64,000 bases of DNA. It comes from Palsa-504 sp963835775. Its GTDB lineage: Bacteria > Actinomycetota > Actinomycetes > Streptosporangiales > Streptosporangiaceae. Positions 46,793 to 55,802 of this stretch are shown piece after piece. How positions within the stretch are numbered: the stretch's first letter is position 1; every line of letters starts with the position of its first letter. Below the pieces are notes generated by a model. It did no database searches and was not told the origin of the DNA. It saw only the letters and a program-made list of their open reading frames with translations. Both the position numbers and the translations under genes were made by a program. Location: the NCBI GenBank assembly GCA_963835775.1, contig CAWIHB010000002.1, positions 62,001 through 126,000 on the forward strand. The letters are read 5' to 3'.

Positions 46793-47745
46793 TACATGCC
46801 CTCCTGCCCGACCTGGGTCCGGAACACCCTCAGCGTGGCCAGGCAGCCGAGGAGCACCAGCAGCGCGGTGCTGGTGGCGACGGCGGCACCGGGCCCGAAC
46901 GCGAGGTTCTTGAACAAGGCGTTGTAAGCGAGGATGGCCAGCGACTGGGTGCTGGTCCCCGGCCCGCCGCCGGTCATCACGTAGGGCAGATCGAACAGGC
47001 CGAACGCCTGCAGCACGCGGAACATGACGGCCAGCGCGATCGTGGGCCGCAGCAACGGCAAGGTGATCCGCCAGAACGTGTACCAGCCCGAGGCACCGTC
47101 CATTTCCGCCGCCTCGTACACGTCGCCGGGCAGCATCACCAGGCCGGCCAGCACGATGATGGCCACGAACGGCGTCGTCTTCCAGATGTCGGCGATCATC
47201 AGCCCGATGATGGCCGGGAGCGGGGTACCGAGGATCACCGGGTGGCCCAGGCCCACCGCGTTGAGGATAGCGTCGGCCACGCCGTAGGTCCCGTTGTAGA
47301 TGTAGGCCCACAGCTCGGCGTTGATGACGGTGATCATCGACCAGGGGATGAGCAGCAGCGCCATCATCCAGCCGCGCCCCGCGGTCAGCCGTTCCAGGAC
47401 GAGCGCGATGCAGGTCCCGAGGACTAGCTCCACGGCGACGGTCACAGCCGTGTAGTAGACCGTGAAGAACAGCGCGTCCCGCCACACCGCGGCATGGATG
47501 AGCAGGTTGTAGTTGCTGAAGGTGAACCCGTTCAGGCTGAAGCCGCTGCCGGTCACGTTCACGTGGAACAGGCTCATCACGACCGAGTACACGATCGGGA
47601 AGATCGTGACCGCGCCGATGACGACCAGCGCCGGAGCCGAGAAGCCCCAGCCCAGCCGGGCCAGGCGTTTTCTGTTGATGTCGGGGCGGCCGACCAGCTC
47701 GGGACCGGCGGCCACTTGGTCAGGACTACTTGAGAGGGCGGTCAT
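46792..47745 (-). CDS. Sugar ABC transporter permease, MalF type
   Basis: 317 residues from ATG 47745, chosen for the GAGGAG seven bases upstream; the longer frame lacks a ribosome site. Six predicted helices begin near residue 33 (GFSAPALVVIGAVTIFPIVY). The EAA loop is DVYEAAEMDGASGWYTFWRI followed by TLPLLRPT. It pairs with the MalG-type permease immediately downstream. Confidence 0.92.
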   Translation of the reverse strand: MTALSSSPDQVAAGPELVGRPDINRKRLARLGWGFSAPALVVIGAVTIFPIVYSVVMSLFHVNVTGSGFSLNGFTFSNYNLLIHAAVWRDALFFTVYYTAVTVAVELVLGTCIALVLERLTAGRGWMMALLLIPWSMITVINAELWAYIYNGTYGVADAILNAVGLGHPVILGTPLPAIIGLMIADIWKTTPFVAIIVLAGLVMLPGDVYEAAEMDGASGWYTFWRITLPLLRPTIALAVMFRVLQAFGLFDLPYVMTGGGPGTSTQSLAILAYNALFKNLAFGPGAAVATSTALLVLLGCLATLRVFRTQVGQEGM

Positions 47746-47864
47746 GGTCACTCCTCGCGGCCGGGGCCGGGATAAGAAGAGGGGTACTGCGGGAGACCGG
47801 GGGGACGACCGGCCAGGGCCGGGAAGCGAGCTGCCTCCCGGCCCCGGACGGCACGGCGGACAGA

Positions 47865-49256
47865 TCACAGGCCGCCGTTGGATGTACTGCTGAGCGCCGT
47901 GGTGGCCGCGGCTTGCATAGCCGACACCGCCGCCGACGGTGAGGCCGACCCGGCTAGGGCGGCGTTCACGTTCTGGTAGATGGCGGTGGACAGCGCCGGG
48001 TACTCAGGAGTGCCCGCGGGCCGGGGGACCAGCTTGGTCGTCGGCACGACGGCGAACACCGGGTTCGACGCGATGACCGCGGGCGAGCTGCGGACCGCCG
48101 TGACGGTGGAGATGAAGCCGTACCTCTGCGACAGGATGTCCTGGGCCGCGGGGCTGGAGAGCCACTGGATGAAGGTCAGGTCCACGCCGATGTTCTTGCT
48201 GTGCGGGTTCATGTACATGTTCCAGCCACCGATGTTGGAGTAGCCGGGAGCGGTCTCGCCCGCAAAGGTGGGCAGCGGAGCCACGCCGACCTGGCTCGCG
48301 GTGAGCTTGCCGCCGCTGGACGGAGTGGTGGCGGCGGAGTAGGCGTAGTCCCAGTTGCGCAGGAACACCGCGTTGCCACCGCCGAAGGTGTTCATCGCCT
48401 GCGGCTCCTGGAACGTGGTCACCGCGGCCGGGGTCACGCCGCTGGTGATGAGGCCGCGCATGAACGTGACGGCCTTGAGCGCCGCGGCCGAGTTCAGTGT
48501 GGCCGCGGTGTAACCGCTGTTGGTCGCGGTTCCGCCCGCGTCCGTCAGGTATTCCATGAAGTTGCAGGTCAGGCCCTCATAGGAGTCGCCTTCCCAGACG
48601 AACCCGTACTTGGCCTGGCCCTTGGCCAGCACCGCCTTGGCGTCGGTTTCCAGCTGCTCCCAGGTCGTCGGGACCGGCAGCCCGTCCTTGCTCAGCAGAT
48701 CCTTGCGGTAGTACAGGAAGCCCTGGTCCTCGAACAGCGGGGAGCCGTAGATCGCGCCCTTGTAGGTCGCGCCCGCGACCAGCCCGGGGGCGAACTTGGC
48801 CCAGTAGCTGGCCGGCAGGTACTGCGACAGCGGGACGGCCAGCTGGTGCGCGCCGAACTGGGCCGGCCAGATCACGTCGCCCATGAACACGTCGGGGGTG
48901 GACGAGCCGCCGGAGATCTCGGTGGCCAGCGTGGCCCGGTTGGTGTCGGTGTCGGTAGGCGCCGAGACCAGGGTTACGTGGATGTTCGGGTACTGCTTCT
49001 CGAAGGCGTTGATCAGCACGGTCCGGGCGTCGTTGGCGCCGGTGCCGGTCAGCGGGCTCGCCGACCACTGGATGCTGCCGGACGTGGTCGAGCCGACACC
49101 GGCGGTGGAGGCGCTGCTCGGGCTGGTGGTACCACTACTGGTCGTGCTGCTGCTGCTGCAGGCACCCAGCGTCAGCACGGTGACGCCCGCCAGGGCGACC
49201 AGTCCGAAGCCCCCCTTGGGCCAGTGAGACGTTCTCAGCGAACTTCTTCGTGACAT
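47865..49256 (-). CDS. Sugar-binding lipoprotein of ABC transporter
   Basis: 463 residues. A signal peptide ends at the lipobox LGAC (C33), followed by a Ser/Thr linker of about 30 residues. The mature domain is a type I extracellular solute-binding fold: TVLINAFEKQYPNIHVTLVS, PDVFMGDVIWPAQFGAHQLA, YGSPLFEDQGFLYYRKDLLS and GGWNMYMNPHSKN. The family includes trehalose, maltose and multiple-sugar binders (LpqY-like); the exact ligand is not readable. Start ATG 49256 with GAGGAG upstream. The nearest LacI-type operator lies 380 bp upstream, implying a long leader or a second promoter. Confidence 0.92.
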   Translation of the reverse strand: MSRRSSLRTSHWPKGGFGLVALAGVTVLTLGACSSSSTTSSGTTSPSSASTAGVGSTTSGSIQWSASPLTGTGANDARTVLINAFEKQYPNIHVTLVSAPTDTDTNRATLATEISGGSSTPDVFMGDVIWPAQFGAHQLAVPLSQYLPASYWAKFAPGLVAGATYKGAIYGSPLFEDQGFLYYRKDLLSKDGLPVPTTWEQLETDAKAVLAKGQAKYGFVWEGDSYEGLTCNFMEYLTDAGGTATNSGYTAATLNSAAALKAVTFMRGLITSGVTPAAVTTFQEPQAMNTFGGGNAVFLRNWDYAYSAATTPSSGGKLTASQVGVAPLPTFAGETAPGYSNIGGWNMYMNPHSKNIGVDLTFIQWLSSPAAQDILSQRYGFISTVTAVRSSPAVIASNPVFAVVPTTKLVPRPAGTPEYPALSTAIYQNVNAALAGSASPSAAVSAMQAAATTALSSTSNGGL

Positions 49257-49993
49257 GTGTGCTCCTCTGCACTTTGTTCTTCTTCTGGGCTACTCAAGGG
49301 AACGCCGGGCATTCATGCGACGTCTGTGGCCGAATTGGACCTGCCACGACGAGCCTGGCGCACTAGTCCTGCCTTTAACCGTCTCCCCGGCGGGCCGCCC
49401 CGCTGTGTCAGCTGACCGGGGCTGAACCGGCGCGCGACGCGGGATGGCCATCCCTCGGCGCGAACGGACGGCCCGGCCAGGAAGGGGCACGCGCCGGGGC
49501 CTGGTGCCACGGACGTCTCTCCCGGCAGGCGGCCGGGGCTCAGCCGGAGGCCCGGCCGCGGCCATATCTCTCGTCAGCCGTGGATGACTCATAACGGACT
49601 TCCTTAGAGCCTGAACCGGAGCAGCCGGCTCCCAGATAACGTTATCCCGCAGTTATCTCACAGCGTGATGGAACGTTCTGCTACGGTCAAGCCCAGTTTC
49701 CATCTCGTTTCCAAAATGTGACGTCTGGGGTCCGTTACATGGGCGAAGACCAGCCACGGAAGGCATTTTCCCTGCTTCCGCTGGGCGTCAGCCTAGATCA
49801 TTAAGACGCTGGTGAGAAGTACCGCCACGCCCTTCCGTACGAAGCTGCAGACGGTCGTGAATCAACGTTGTCTTACCTGCGAGCGGTCCCCGGACATTGA
49901 GTGGGGACGTTGCGTGGTAAGCCGCCGTTCACTTACCGGTGTGCCCACTGGGGCTAGGGGGAAATCGCCATGCCTGACACCTCCTGGTGACGT
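49257..49993. other. Long intergenic region upstream of sugar-binding gene
   Basis: 737 bp. Positions 49257-49600 are GC-rich with only arginine-rich frames; the one at 49290-49592 has an AAGGA before its ATG but no recognisable protein. Positions 49610-49800 are AT-richer and hold the perfect LacI operator (49635-49646) and a GAACGTTC at 49671-49678; CAACGTTG occurs at 49863-49870. No other structure is evident. Confidence 0.55.
49635..49646 (-). promoter_or_regulatory. Perfect LacI-type operator
   Basis: GATAACGTTATC is a perfect 12-bp CG-centred palindrome, in an AT-rich patch of the intergenic space upstream of the sugar transporter operon. It shares the AACGTT core with the site at 44434. 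Binding by the LacI protein of this locus is inferred. Confidence 0.7.
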
Positions 49994-52366
49994 CTACGGG
50001 ATCCGCAGTGGTGAGGCCTGCGGCAGCGATCGTGACGAGCGGCCCGGGCTGCGCAGGTGGGCCGAGTCCGCGATCCGGGTGGTACGGCGGGCCAGGACAA
50101 GCGCCGCGGCCGCGGCGGTAGCCAGCGCGACGGCCAGGATCTCGGCGATCGTCGTGGCAGGCAGGCCGTCCGAGATACCCGCCCCGAGGCCGCTTGTCTG
50201 GCCCTGCATGTTGATCAGTCGCGGTGCGATGACCAGGCCCGCGGCTGTCCCGCTGGCCACCCCGATGGTGGTCAGGATCGCCGTGTTGACCACCAGGGTG
50301 GCCATCACCTGGCGCGGTGTGAGCCCGAGCGCCTTGAGCACGCCGACCTCATGCACGTGGTCACGCAGCCCGATCGCGGTCGCGGTCAGCAGGTTCGCGA
50401 GCGCGATGACGGCCAGGACGACGACCGCGACGGCGATCACCGCCCGTACTACCCCCAGCCCGTCGGCCGGGTTGCTCAGTACCTGCACGTCCAGCTGATC
50501 CTGCGAGGCGGCCAGCAGCCTCGCCCGGGCCGCGGCCGGCTGCACTCCCGGCTTCAGGACCAGGCTGTAGACCAGCTGGCCAGGCGCTGCGCCCGCATCG
50601 CTGAGGGCGTCGAGGCCGAAATCGAGGACGTCGCCGTTGTTGTCCGGCTCGATGGTCCGGCCGACGATGTGCAAGATCACCGGTACGCCCTCGATCGTCG
50701 GCGAGATCCACGCGCCGACCCCGATGTGCATCAGGTCAAGGAAGCCCTGCCCCGCCACGGCCTCGTTCGGCGCGTGGAACATCCGTCCCTGGACCACCTG
50801 AAACGGGTACGGGCGCCAGGAGTAACCCATGGCGCGAGCGGTGAAGGTGCCGTTGTCGCCCGGCAGCAGCGTGTCGAGCGACGTGCCCGGGTAGTACGCC
50901 TGCACCTGGTCGTCCCGACCGATCAGGGTCACGGCCTGCTTGTTGTCCAGGCCGCCCTGGCTCACCGTGACGGCCGCGGCCAGGCCGATCCGGCCCGGCT
51001 GCCTGGTGAAGCCGTCCACGGTCGACCAGCAGGTCAGCGCGATCGTGATCATGACCATGGGGACGGCCAGGCCGAACACGGTCAGGGCCGCGGGCAGCCG
51101 CCGGGTCAGGCAGTCCCTGGCCCCCAGGACCAGCGGCGCCGGCAGCCGGACGAGCAGGCCGAGCCGCGCCATCCGGGAGAGGTGGCCGCGCGGCGGGCTC
51201 GGCTGGACGGCGGCGACCGGCGACACCCGGCCCGCGTACCAGGCCGGGACGATGGTGGCGAGCGCGACGGTCAGCACCGTGCCCACGCCGATCACCGCCA
51301 CCCAGGAGCCGGACAGCGGGGCCAGGCCGACCGGGGTGCCGTCGGGCGGCCGCACGAACTCCGGCGAGGTCACGATCCGCGCCGCGGCCAGGCCGAGCAC
51401 CGTCCCGGCTGCGCCCAGCGCGGTCTGCTCGGCGACCAGCATCCGCACCACCTGGCCCGGCGTGAACCCGAGTGCCTTCAGCATCGCGATGTCCTGCCGC
51501 TGCACGAGCACCCGGCCCGCGGTGACGTTCGCGATGGCACACGGCGCAGCCACCAGAGCGATGATCCCGAACAAGGCCAGCAGCAGCCCGAGCAGCCGGT
51601 CGTTGCTGGCCATCGAGTTCTGCACCTGCTGCCAGGTGGAGTAGCGCTCGACCGCCGAGCTAGAGTTCTGGTCCGGGCCGTTGTAGAGGTTCCAGATGGT
51701 CTGCACGACCTGGCCCGTGGCCACGGCGGAGTTATCGGTCAGCCGGAGGCCGACGACCTCCTGCGTCTCGCTCGGGTTGGGCTCGACCTTGGTCAGCAGC
51801 CGGGGCTGCACCCAGATCAGGCCCGGGGTCCATTGCGGGTAGAAGCCCTGGTCGGCCGTGTCGGCGATGCCGATGACCCGCATCGAGGTCATGGTGCCGT
51901 CGATGCCGTCCACGACGATCTGGTCCCCGACCCCGACGTGAACTGCCTGGGCGAACGACGCCTCGACCACGGCGCCGGCCGGCTCCGAGGCCCGCAGCCA
52001 GGTGCCCGCGACCACCAGCGGCGTCGACATGGCGGGCGGAGCCGGCGTCATGCTGCGGAGCTCGACAGGTGATTTCTGGGCGCCTTGCGCCAGCGTCGCC
52101 GACGCAGCCTGATAGGGCTGGCTGACCGCCTGAACTCCGGGCAGCGAGCGCAGCTCACTGAGGTCGGTCCGGTCCTGGAAATAGACCAGCATGTCCGCCC
52201 CATGGGTCTGGGCGAACAGCTGCTGCCATGGGTTGAGCGCGCCCTGAAGCAGCATGGTGGCCAGGAACAGAGCTGCCGCCACCCCGGCGACCACGGCCAC
52301 CGTGAGCAGGGCCTGGCCACGGCGGGCGCGCAGATCCGCACGTGCCCACCGCAGCGTTCCTCGCAT
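49994..52366 (-). CDS. FtsX/MacB-type ABC transporter permease
   Basis: 790 residues with two FtsX modules. The first begins with a helix at about 17-40 followed by a large extracytoplasmic MacB-like region, then three helices starting with LLGLLLALFGIIALVAAPCA. The duplicate half shows the paired motif ALGFTPGQVVRMLVAEQTAL and, near the end, ALGLTPRQVMATLVVNTAIL. Such eight-to-ten-helix permeases move lipids, peptides or drugs by mechanotransmission rather than through a channel. It follows its ATPase by 6 bp in the same operon as a PadR regulator. Confidence 0.9.
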   Translation of the reverse strand: MRGTLRWARADLRARRGQALLTVAVVAGVAAALFLATMLLQGALNPWQQLFAQTHGADMLVYFQDRTDLSELRSLPGVQAVSQPYQAASATLAQGAQKSPVELRSMTPAPPAMSTPLVVAGTWLRASEPAGAVVEASFAQAVHVGVGDQIVVDGIDGTMTSMRVIGIADTADQGFYPQWTPGLIWVQPRLLTKVEPNPSETQEVVGLRLTDNSAVATGQVVQTIWNLYNGPDQNSSSAVERYSTWQQVQNSMASNDRLLGLLLALFGIIALVAAPCAIANVTAGRVLVQRQDIAMLKALGFTPGQVVRMLVAEQTALGAAGTVLGLAAARIVTSPEFVRPPDGTPVGLAPLSGSWVAVIGVGTVLTVALATIVPAWYAGRVSPVAAVQPSPPRGHLSRMARLGLLVRLPAPLVLGARDCLTRRLPAALTVFGLAVPMVMITIALTCWSTVDGFTRQPGRIGLAAAVTVSQGGLDNKQAVTLIGRDDQVQAYYPGTSLDTLLPGDNGTFTARAMGYSWRPYPFQVVQGRMFHAPNEAVAGQGFLDLMHIGVGAWISPTIEGVPVILHIVGRTIEPDNNGDVLDFGLDALSDAGAAPGQLVYSLVLKPGVQPAAARARLLAASQDQLDVQVLSNPADGLGVVRAVIAVAVVVLAVIALANLLTATAIGLRDHVHEVGVLKALGLTPRQVMATLVVNTAILTTIGVASGTAAGLVIAPRLINMQGQTSGLGAGISDGLPATTIAEILAVALATAAAAALVLARRTTRIADSAHLRSPGRSSRSLPQASPLRIP

Positions 52367-52372
52367 CGGGCT

Positions 52373-53164
52373 TCAGCCCCTCAGCTCCAGGACGTCGCGC
52401 ACACCGTTGCGGCCGCGCGGAATGGGAACGATCTTGGCGTCGTCGGCCACCATCCCGTCGAACAGGTTGATCACCCGGTCGGCGAGGCTGGCCACCCGGG
52501 CGTCGTGGGTGACCAGCAGGATGGTCTGGCCGCGGTCGTGCGTGCGGCGCAGCAGCCGGAGCACGTCGCGCGTGTTGGAGCTGTCCAGATTGCCGGTCGG
52601 CTCGTCGGCCAGCAGCAGGCTCGGCTCGTTGGCCAGTGCCCGCGCCAGTGCGACACGCTGCTGCTCCCCACCGGACAGGCGAGCCGGGGCCGCGCCCGCC
52701 TTGTCCGTCAGGCCCAGCTCGGCCAGCAGCTCTTCCCGGCGCTTCCTGGCCTGCCGCGGGGTGGCCCCCGCGAGCAGCGCGGGCAGTTCGACGTTGTCGG
52801 CGACCGTCATGCTGGACAGCAGGTTGAAGAACTGGAACACGAACCCGATGTGGCGGCGCCGCAGCAGCGCCCAGGCGGAGGTGGACAGGCCGTCGACGCG
52901 CTGCCCGCGCAGCCAGAGCTCCCCGCTGGTAGCGGGCTCGAGCCCGCCCAGGACATGCAGCAGGGTGGATTTGCCCGAGCCGGACGGGCCCATGATGGCC
53001 ACGAACTCGCCCGCCGCGAGCTCGAAATCAACGCCCCGCACGGCCTCGACCTCGACCCCGTCGGCCCGATGGACCTTGACCAGGCCGGAAGTCCTCAGCA
53101 GGACGGGGGAGTCGGCTGACCGTGCTGGCGGCCAGGCCAAGCCTTTCTGCGCTGGGCGGCTCAC
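52373..53164 (-). CDS. LolD/MacB-type ABC transporter ATPase
   Basis: 263 residues from GTG 53164, which overlaps the PadR stop in GTGA; the upstream ATG of the frame is inside PadR coding sequence. Walker A MGPSGSGKSTL, the family-specific FVFQFFNLLSSMTVADNVEL, signature LSGGEQQRVALARALA and Walker B LLLADEPTGNLDS are intact. It energises the FtsX-type permease. Confidence 0.92.
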   Translation of the reverse strand: MSRPAQKGLAWPPARSADSPVLLRTSGLVKVHRADGVEVEAVRGVDFELAAGEFVAIMGPSGSGKSTLLHVLGGLEPATSGELWLRGQRVDGLSTSAWALLRRRHIGFVFQFFNLLSSMTVADNVELPALLAGATPRQARKRREELLAELGLTDKAGAAPARLSGGEQQRVALARALANEPSLLLADEPTGNLDSSNTRDVLRLLRRTHDRGQTILLVTHDARVASLADRVINLFDGMVADDAKIVPIPRGRNGVRDVLELRG

Positions 53165-53667
53165 ACGAATTCCTCCTGGCATCGTTCCAGCCAGTCAAGG
53201 TCGGCTTGCAGGTGCAGGACGGCGCCCTCGATCAGCAGCCGGGCGGGGGTGTCCGCCGGGTCGGTGTCGGCGTGCAGCTCGGTGAGCTTGCGCATGAGGC
53301 TGAGATAGTGCCGCCGCTGGGTGTTCATGAGCGCCATCCGGTCGGCCAGGCCCGCCATGGGCGCGAGGATGAGCTTGATGAAGAACTCGTCGCGGATACG
53401 AGGTCCGTCGCTCGGTTCCCCGATCCAGGCGAGCAGGGCTTCGCGCCCGGCGGGCGTGAGCTCGTAGACGCGCTTGTTGGGGCGCGTGGTCTGCTCCACG
53501 TCCTGGCTGCGGACCAGGCCGTCCTGCTCGAGGCGCTTCAGCGTGACGTAGACCTGGCCGATGTTCGGGGACGGGTACGCCAGCCCGAAAGTCTGTTCCA
53601 GCGCCAGCTTCAGCTCATAGCCGTGAGCCGGCTCTTTAGCCAGGAGCGCCAGCAGGGGCTGCCGCAC
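53161..53667 (-). CDS. PadR-family transcriptional regulator
   Basis: 168 residues. The N-terminal PadR winged helix (LLALLAKEPAHGYELKLALE, then PNIGQVYVTLKRLEQDGLVR, then RVYELTPAGREALLAWI) is followed by a C-terminal dimerising Vir_act_alpha domain. The start is GTG 53667 with GGAGGTGA six bases before it. It heads an exporter operon, the usual setting where PadR represses its own efflux pump until a drug or metabolite binds. A palindrome ACATAA-CAA-TTATGT lies 53 bp upstream and fits PadR operators (ATGT/ACAT half-sites). Confidence 0.92.
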   Translation of the reverse strand: MRQPLLALLAKEPAHGYELKLALEQTFGLAYPSPNIGQVYVTLKRLEQDGLVRSQDVEQTTRPNKRVYELTPAGREALLAWIGEPSDGPRIRDEFFIKLILAPMAGLADRMALMNTQRRHYLSLMRKLTELHADTDPADTPARLLIEGAVLHLQADLDWLERCQEEFV

Positions 53668-53719
53668 GGTCCCGTCACCTCCATGGGCCTGGGTCGGCCC
53701 GCGCTCAGATTACCGCTGT

Positions 53720-53734
53720 ACATAACAATTATGT
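53720..53734 (-). promoter_or_regulatory. PadR operator candidate
   Basis: ACATAACAATTATGT, six-base arms with a CAA centre, in an AT-rich patch 53 bp upstream of the PadR start. ATGT/ACAT half-sites are characteristic of PadR operators. Confidence 0.65.
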
Positions 53735-53780
53735 AAGACCTAACGTGGGATAACTCTTCTGGATCGCGCCGCCGAGCTCC

Positions 53781-53880
53781 CCGAGATACGCCCGGCCAAC
53801 GTCCCGCGTGCGCTCCCCCGAGATGCGCCCGGCCAACGTCCCGCGTGCGCCCCGGATGTGCACCCGGCCAAGTCCCGCGC
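53781..53880 (+). repeat. ~37-bp GC-rich tandem repeat
   Basis: Two good copies of a unit containing CGCCCGGCCAACGTCCCGCG and CGTGCGC, starting at 53781 and 53818, with a third decayed copy after 53855. Non-coding. Confidence 0.6.
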
Positions 53881-54062
53881 AGGTGCCTCAGGTACGGCGC
53901 CCCCGCTGTGCCCGGGTATGCCCCGCGTGCGCCCCCGCCGTCGGGCGGCGCGAAACATGGAAACATATCTGACTCGTTATGCGATCATGTTGACATATAC
54001 CTAACAGCGGTGCATAACATGCATCTACGAAGTTACCGGACGTTGATTTGGCGGTGACCCGC

Positions 54063-55349
54063 ATGCGGCGTGCGATGCCCGGAATCGCGGCCGTCGCTGC
54101 GGGCCTCTTCCTGATCGCCGGCTGCACATCGGGCAGTCCAGGCCGGGACGGGTCGGCCCCTTCGACCAACGGGATCGGCCCGATCACCTTCGCCATCGGC
54201 AAGGACAACCCCGGCTGGCTGCAGGGCGTGATCACTAACTGGAACAGGCAGTATCCCAGCCAGAAGGTCACCCTGCTGCTGCTCCCGCAGGCCTCCAACG
54301 ACCAGCTGGCCCAGCTGGTGGCCAATCTCCAGGCCAAGAGCGACGAGTACGACGTCATCGACATGGACGTCATCTGGACGGCGGAGTTTGCCTCGAACGG
54401 CTGGATTATCCCCCTGCCCGAGAACCAGTTCCCCGAGCTGAAGGATTTCCTCTCACCGGCCGTGGCCACCGCCATGTACCAGGGCCGGCTCTACGCGGTG
54501 CCCGACTACAGCAACGCGGACCTGCTCTATTACCGCAAGGACATCCTGGCCAAGGCGGGTAAGCAGCCGCCCAAGACCTGGGCTCAGCTGGCCGAGCTCG
54601 CCCGGACCGTAGCCCCGAAGTACGGCTTGGACGGGTACGCCGGCACGTTCGCCCCGTACGAAGGCCTCACCGTCAACTTCGCCGCGGCCGTCCAGTCGGC
54701 CGGAGGGTCGATCCTCTCCGGCGAAGGGACCAAGATCACCGTGGACTCACCCCAGGCCCTGCAGGGGCTGCAGTTCCTGGTGAACGGGTTCCAGCAGGGC
54801 TGGATCCCCAAGGTCGCGCTGACCTACGAGGAGGAATCGTCCCAAGCCGCGTTCGAGGCCGGCAAGTTCCTGTTCCTGGACAACTGGCCGGATGTCTACG
54901 CAGCCCTGTCGGTGCCTGGCCCGGCCAACAAGGTGTACGGCAAGTTCGGGTTCGAAGCGCTGCCCGGCCCGCACGGGACCGGCTCCAGCTCGCTCGGCGG
55001 CGCGAACCTCGCCATCAGCGCCTACTCCCAGCACCAGCGGACGGCGCTGAACTTCATCAAGTACATGACCGACCTGACCAACGAGAAAGAGATGCTCGAG
55101 CAGGGGTCGTTCCCGCCGGTCTGGACCTCCTTGTACACCGATAAGAGCCTGATCCGCAGCTATCCCTACCTCCCGGTGCTGGAGCAGGCCATCAATTCTG
55201 CGCAGCCGCGGCCGGCGATCGCCAACTACGACCAAGCGAGCCTGGCCATCTCCAGCGCGGTGTACCAGGCCCTGACCAGGCAGAAGCAACCGCAGCAGGC
55301 GCTGGCCGAGATGGCCGCCCAGCTGACGCAGATTATCCGCGACGGCTGA
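54063..55349 (+). CDS. Orphan solute-binding lipoprotein (sugar type)
   Basis: 428 residues from ATG 54063; GTG 54054 is an alternative. A signal peptide ends in LIAGC near residue 21. The mature part is a family 1 binding protein: WNRQYPSQKVTLLLLPQASN, DVIDMDVIWTAEFASNGWII, AVPDYSNADLLYYRKDILAK and EEESSQAAFEAGKFLFLDNW. It resembles trehalose/maltose binders. No permease genes adjoin it, so it must work with a transporter encoded elsewhere, perhaps the one at 45.9-47.7 kb. The 174 bp after it hold nothing notable. Confidence 0.88.
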   Translation: MRRAMPGIAAVAAGLFLIAGCTSGSPGRDGSAPSTNGIGPITFAIGKDNPGWLQGVITNWNRQYPSQKVTLLLLPQASNDQLAQLVANLQAKSDEYDVIDMDVIWTAEFASNGWIIPLPENQFPELKDFLSPAVATAMYQGRLYAVPDYSNADLLYYRKDILAKAGKQPPKTWAQLAELARTVAPKYGLDGYAGTFAPYEGLTVNFAAAVQSAGGSILSGEGTKITVDSPQALQGLQFLVNGFQQGWIPKVALTYEEESSQAAFEAGKFLFLDNWPDVYAALSVPGPANKVYGKFGFEALPGPHGTGSSSLGGANLAISAYSQHQRTALNFIKYMTDLTNEKEMLEQGSFPPVWTSLYTDKSLIRSYPYLPVLEQAINSAQPRPAIANYDQASLAISSAVYQALTRQKQPQQALAEMAAQLTQIIRDG

Positions 55350-55523
55350 GCGCACGCTACGCGCTCACCACGTATGGGCTTCACGACTCATCCGCGGCCA
55401 GGCCAGACGGCTGGCCGCACCAGGGCTGGCCGCACGGGGGCGGGCCAGCCCCGGTGCTGGATCGATTCATTTGGCCGTCCAGGCCCAGCCGACCGAGATG
55501 ATCACGAACAAGGAGCGTGACCA

Positions 55524-55760
55524 ATGACCAGACAGGTTGCGGCCGTGGTGAGGACCCATATGGATGACGAGCTGTCTAGCATCGAGCGTGACTACCCCGC
55601 GTGGCACATCTGGCGGTCACAGGCGGGCCGCTGGTGGGCGACCCGGCTCGGGCACACCCGCCCGCCCGCCGACGCTGCGGCTGGGGAACCGGAGTTCGCC
55701 CTGACCCTGGACGCCGACACCCCAGCTGAGCTGCGGCAGGCGCTGGCCCGCCAGCCCTGA
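55524..55760 (+). CDS. Small actinobacterial protein with WHIW-x-GRWWATR core
   Basis: 78 residues, start ATG 55524 with AAGGAG upstream. The core DYPAWHIWRSQAGRWWATRL is characteristic of a small protein seen many times in actinomycete genomes, followed by a variable middle and a C-terminal LTLDADTPAELRQALA helix. The aromatic-rich core suggests a compact beta unit. No known function. It is 42 bp upstream of the adaptor gene and may be cotranscribed. Confidence 0.65.
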   Translation: MTRQVAAVVRTHMDDELSSIERDYPAWHIWRSQAGRWWATRLGHTRPPADAAAGEPEFALTLDADTPAELRQALARQP

Positions 55761-55802
55761 GCCCGTACCCCGGCACGCCGACGCTCAGCAGCGCGCTCAG
55801 AC

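Larger units (their letters stand above)
53668..54062. other. Divergent intergenic region, PadR operon/orphan binding protein
   Basis: 395 bp. Beginning from PadR: the operator palindrome (53720-53734), a GC-rich ~37-bp tandem repeat (53781-53880), and an AT-richer stretch at 53955-54050 with ATG-like and ACAT half-sites that may hold the promoter of the binding-protein gene. Confidence 0.6.

Noticed and set aside
49290..49592. 100-codon minus-strand frame with AAGGA before its ATG
   Set aside because: Arginine/proline-rich with no recognisable pattern; it could be chance and lies in a region otherwise without coding signal.
49950..49968. GGGGCTAGGGGGAAATCG as a seventh CCTAGG element
   Set aside because: The core is GCTAGG, the GTCATC box is absent at the right place and the spacing to the TTACCGG stretch is about five bases too long.
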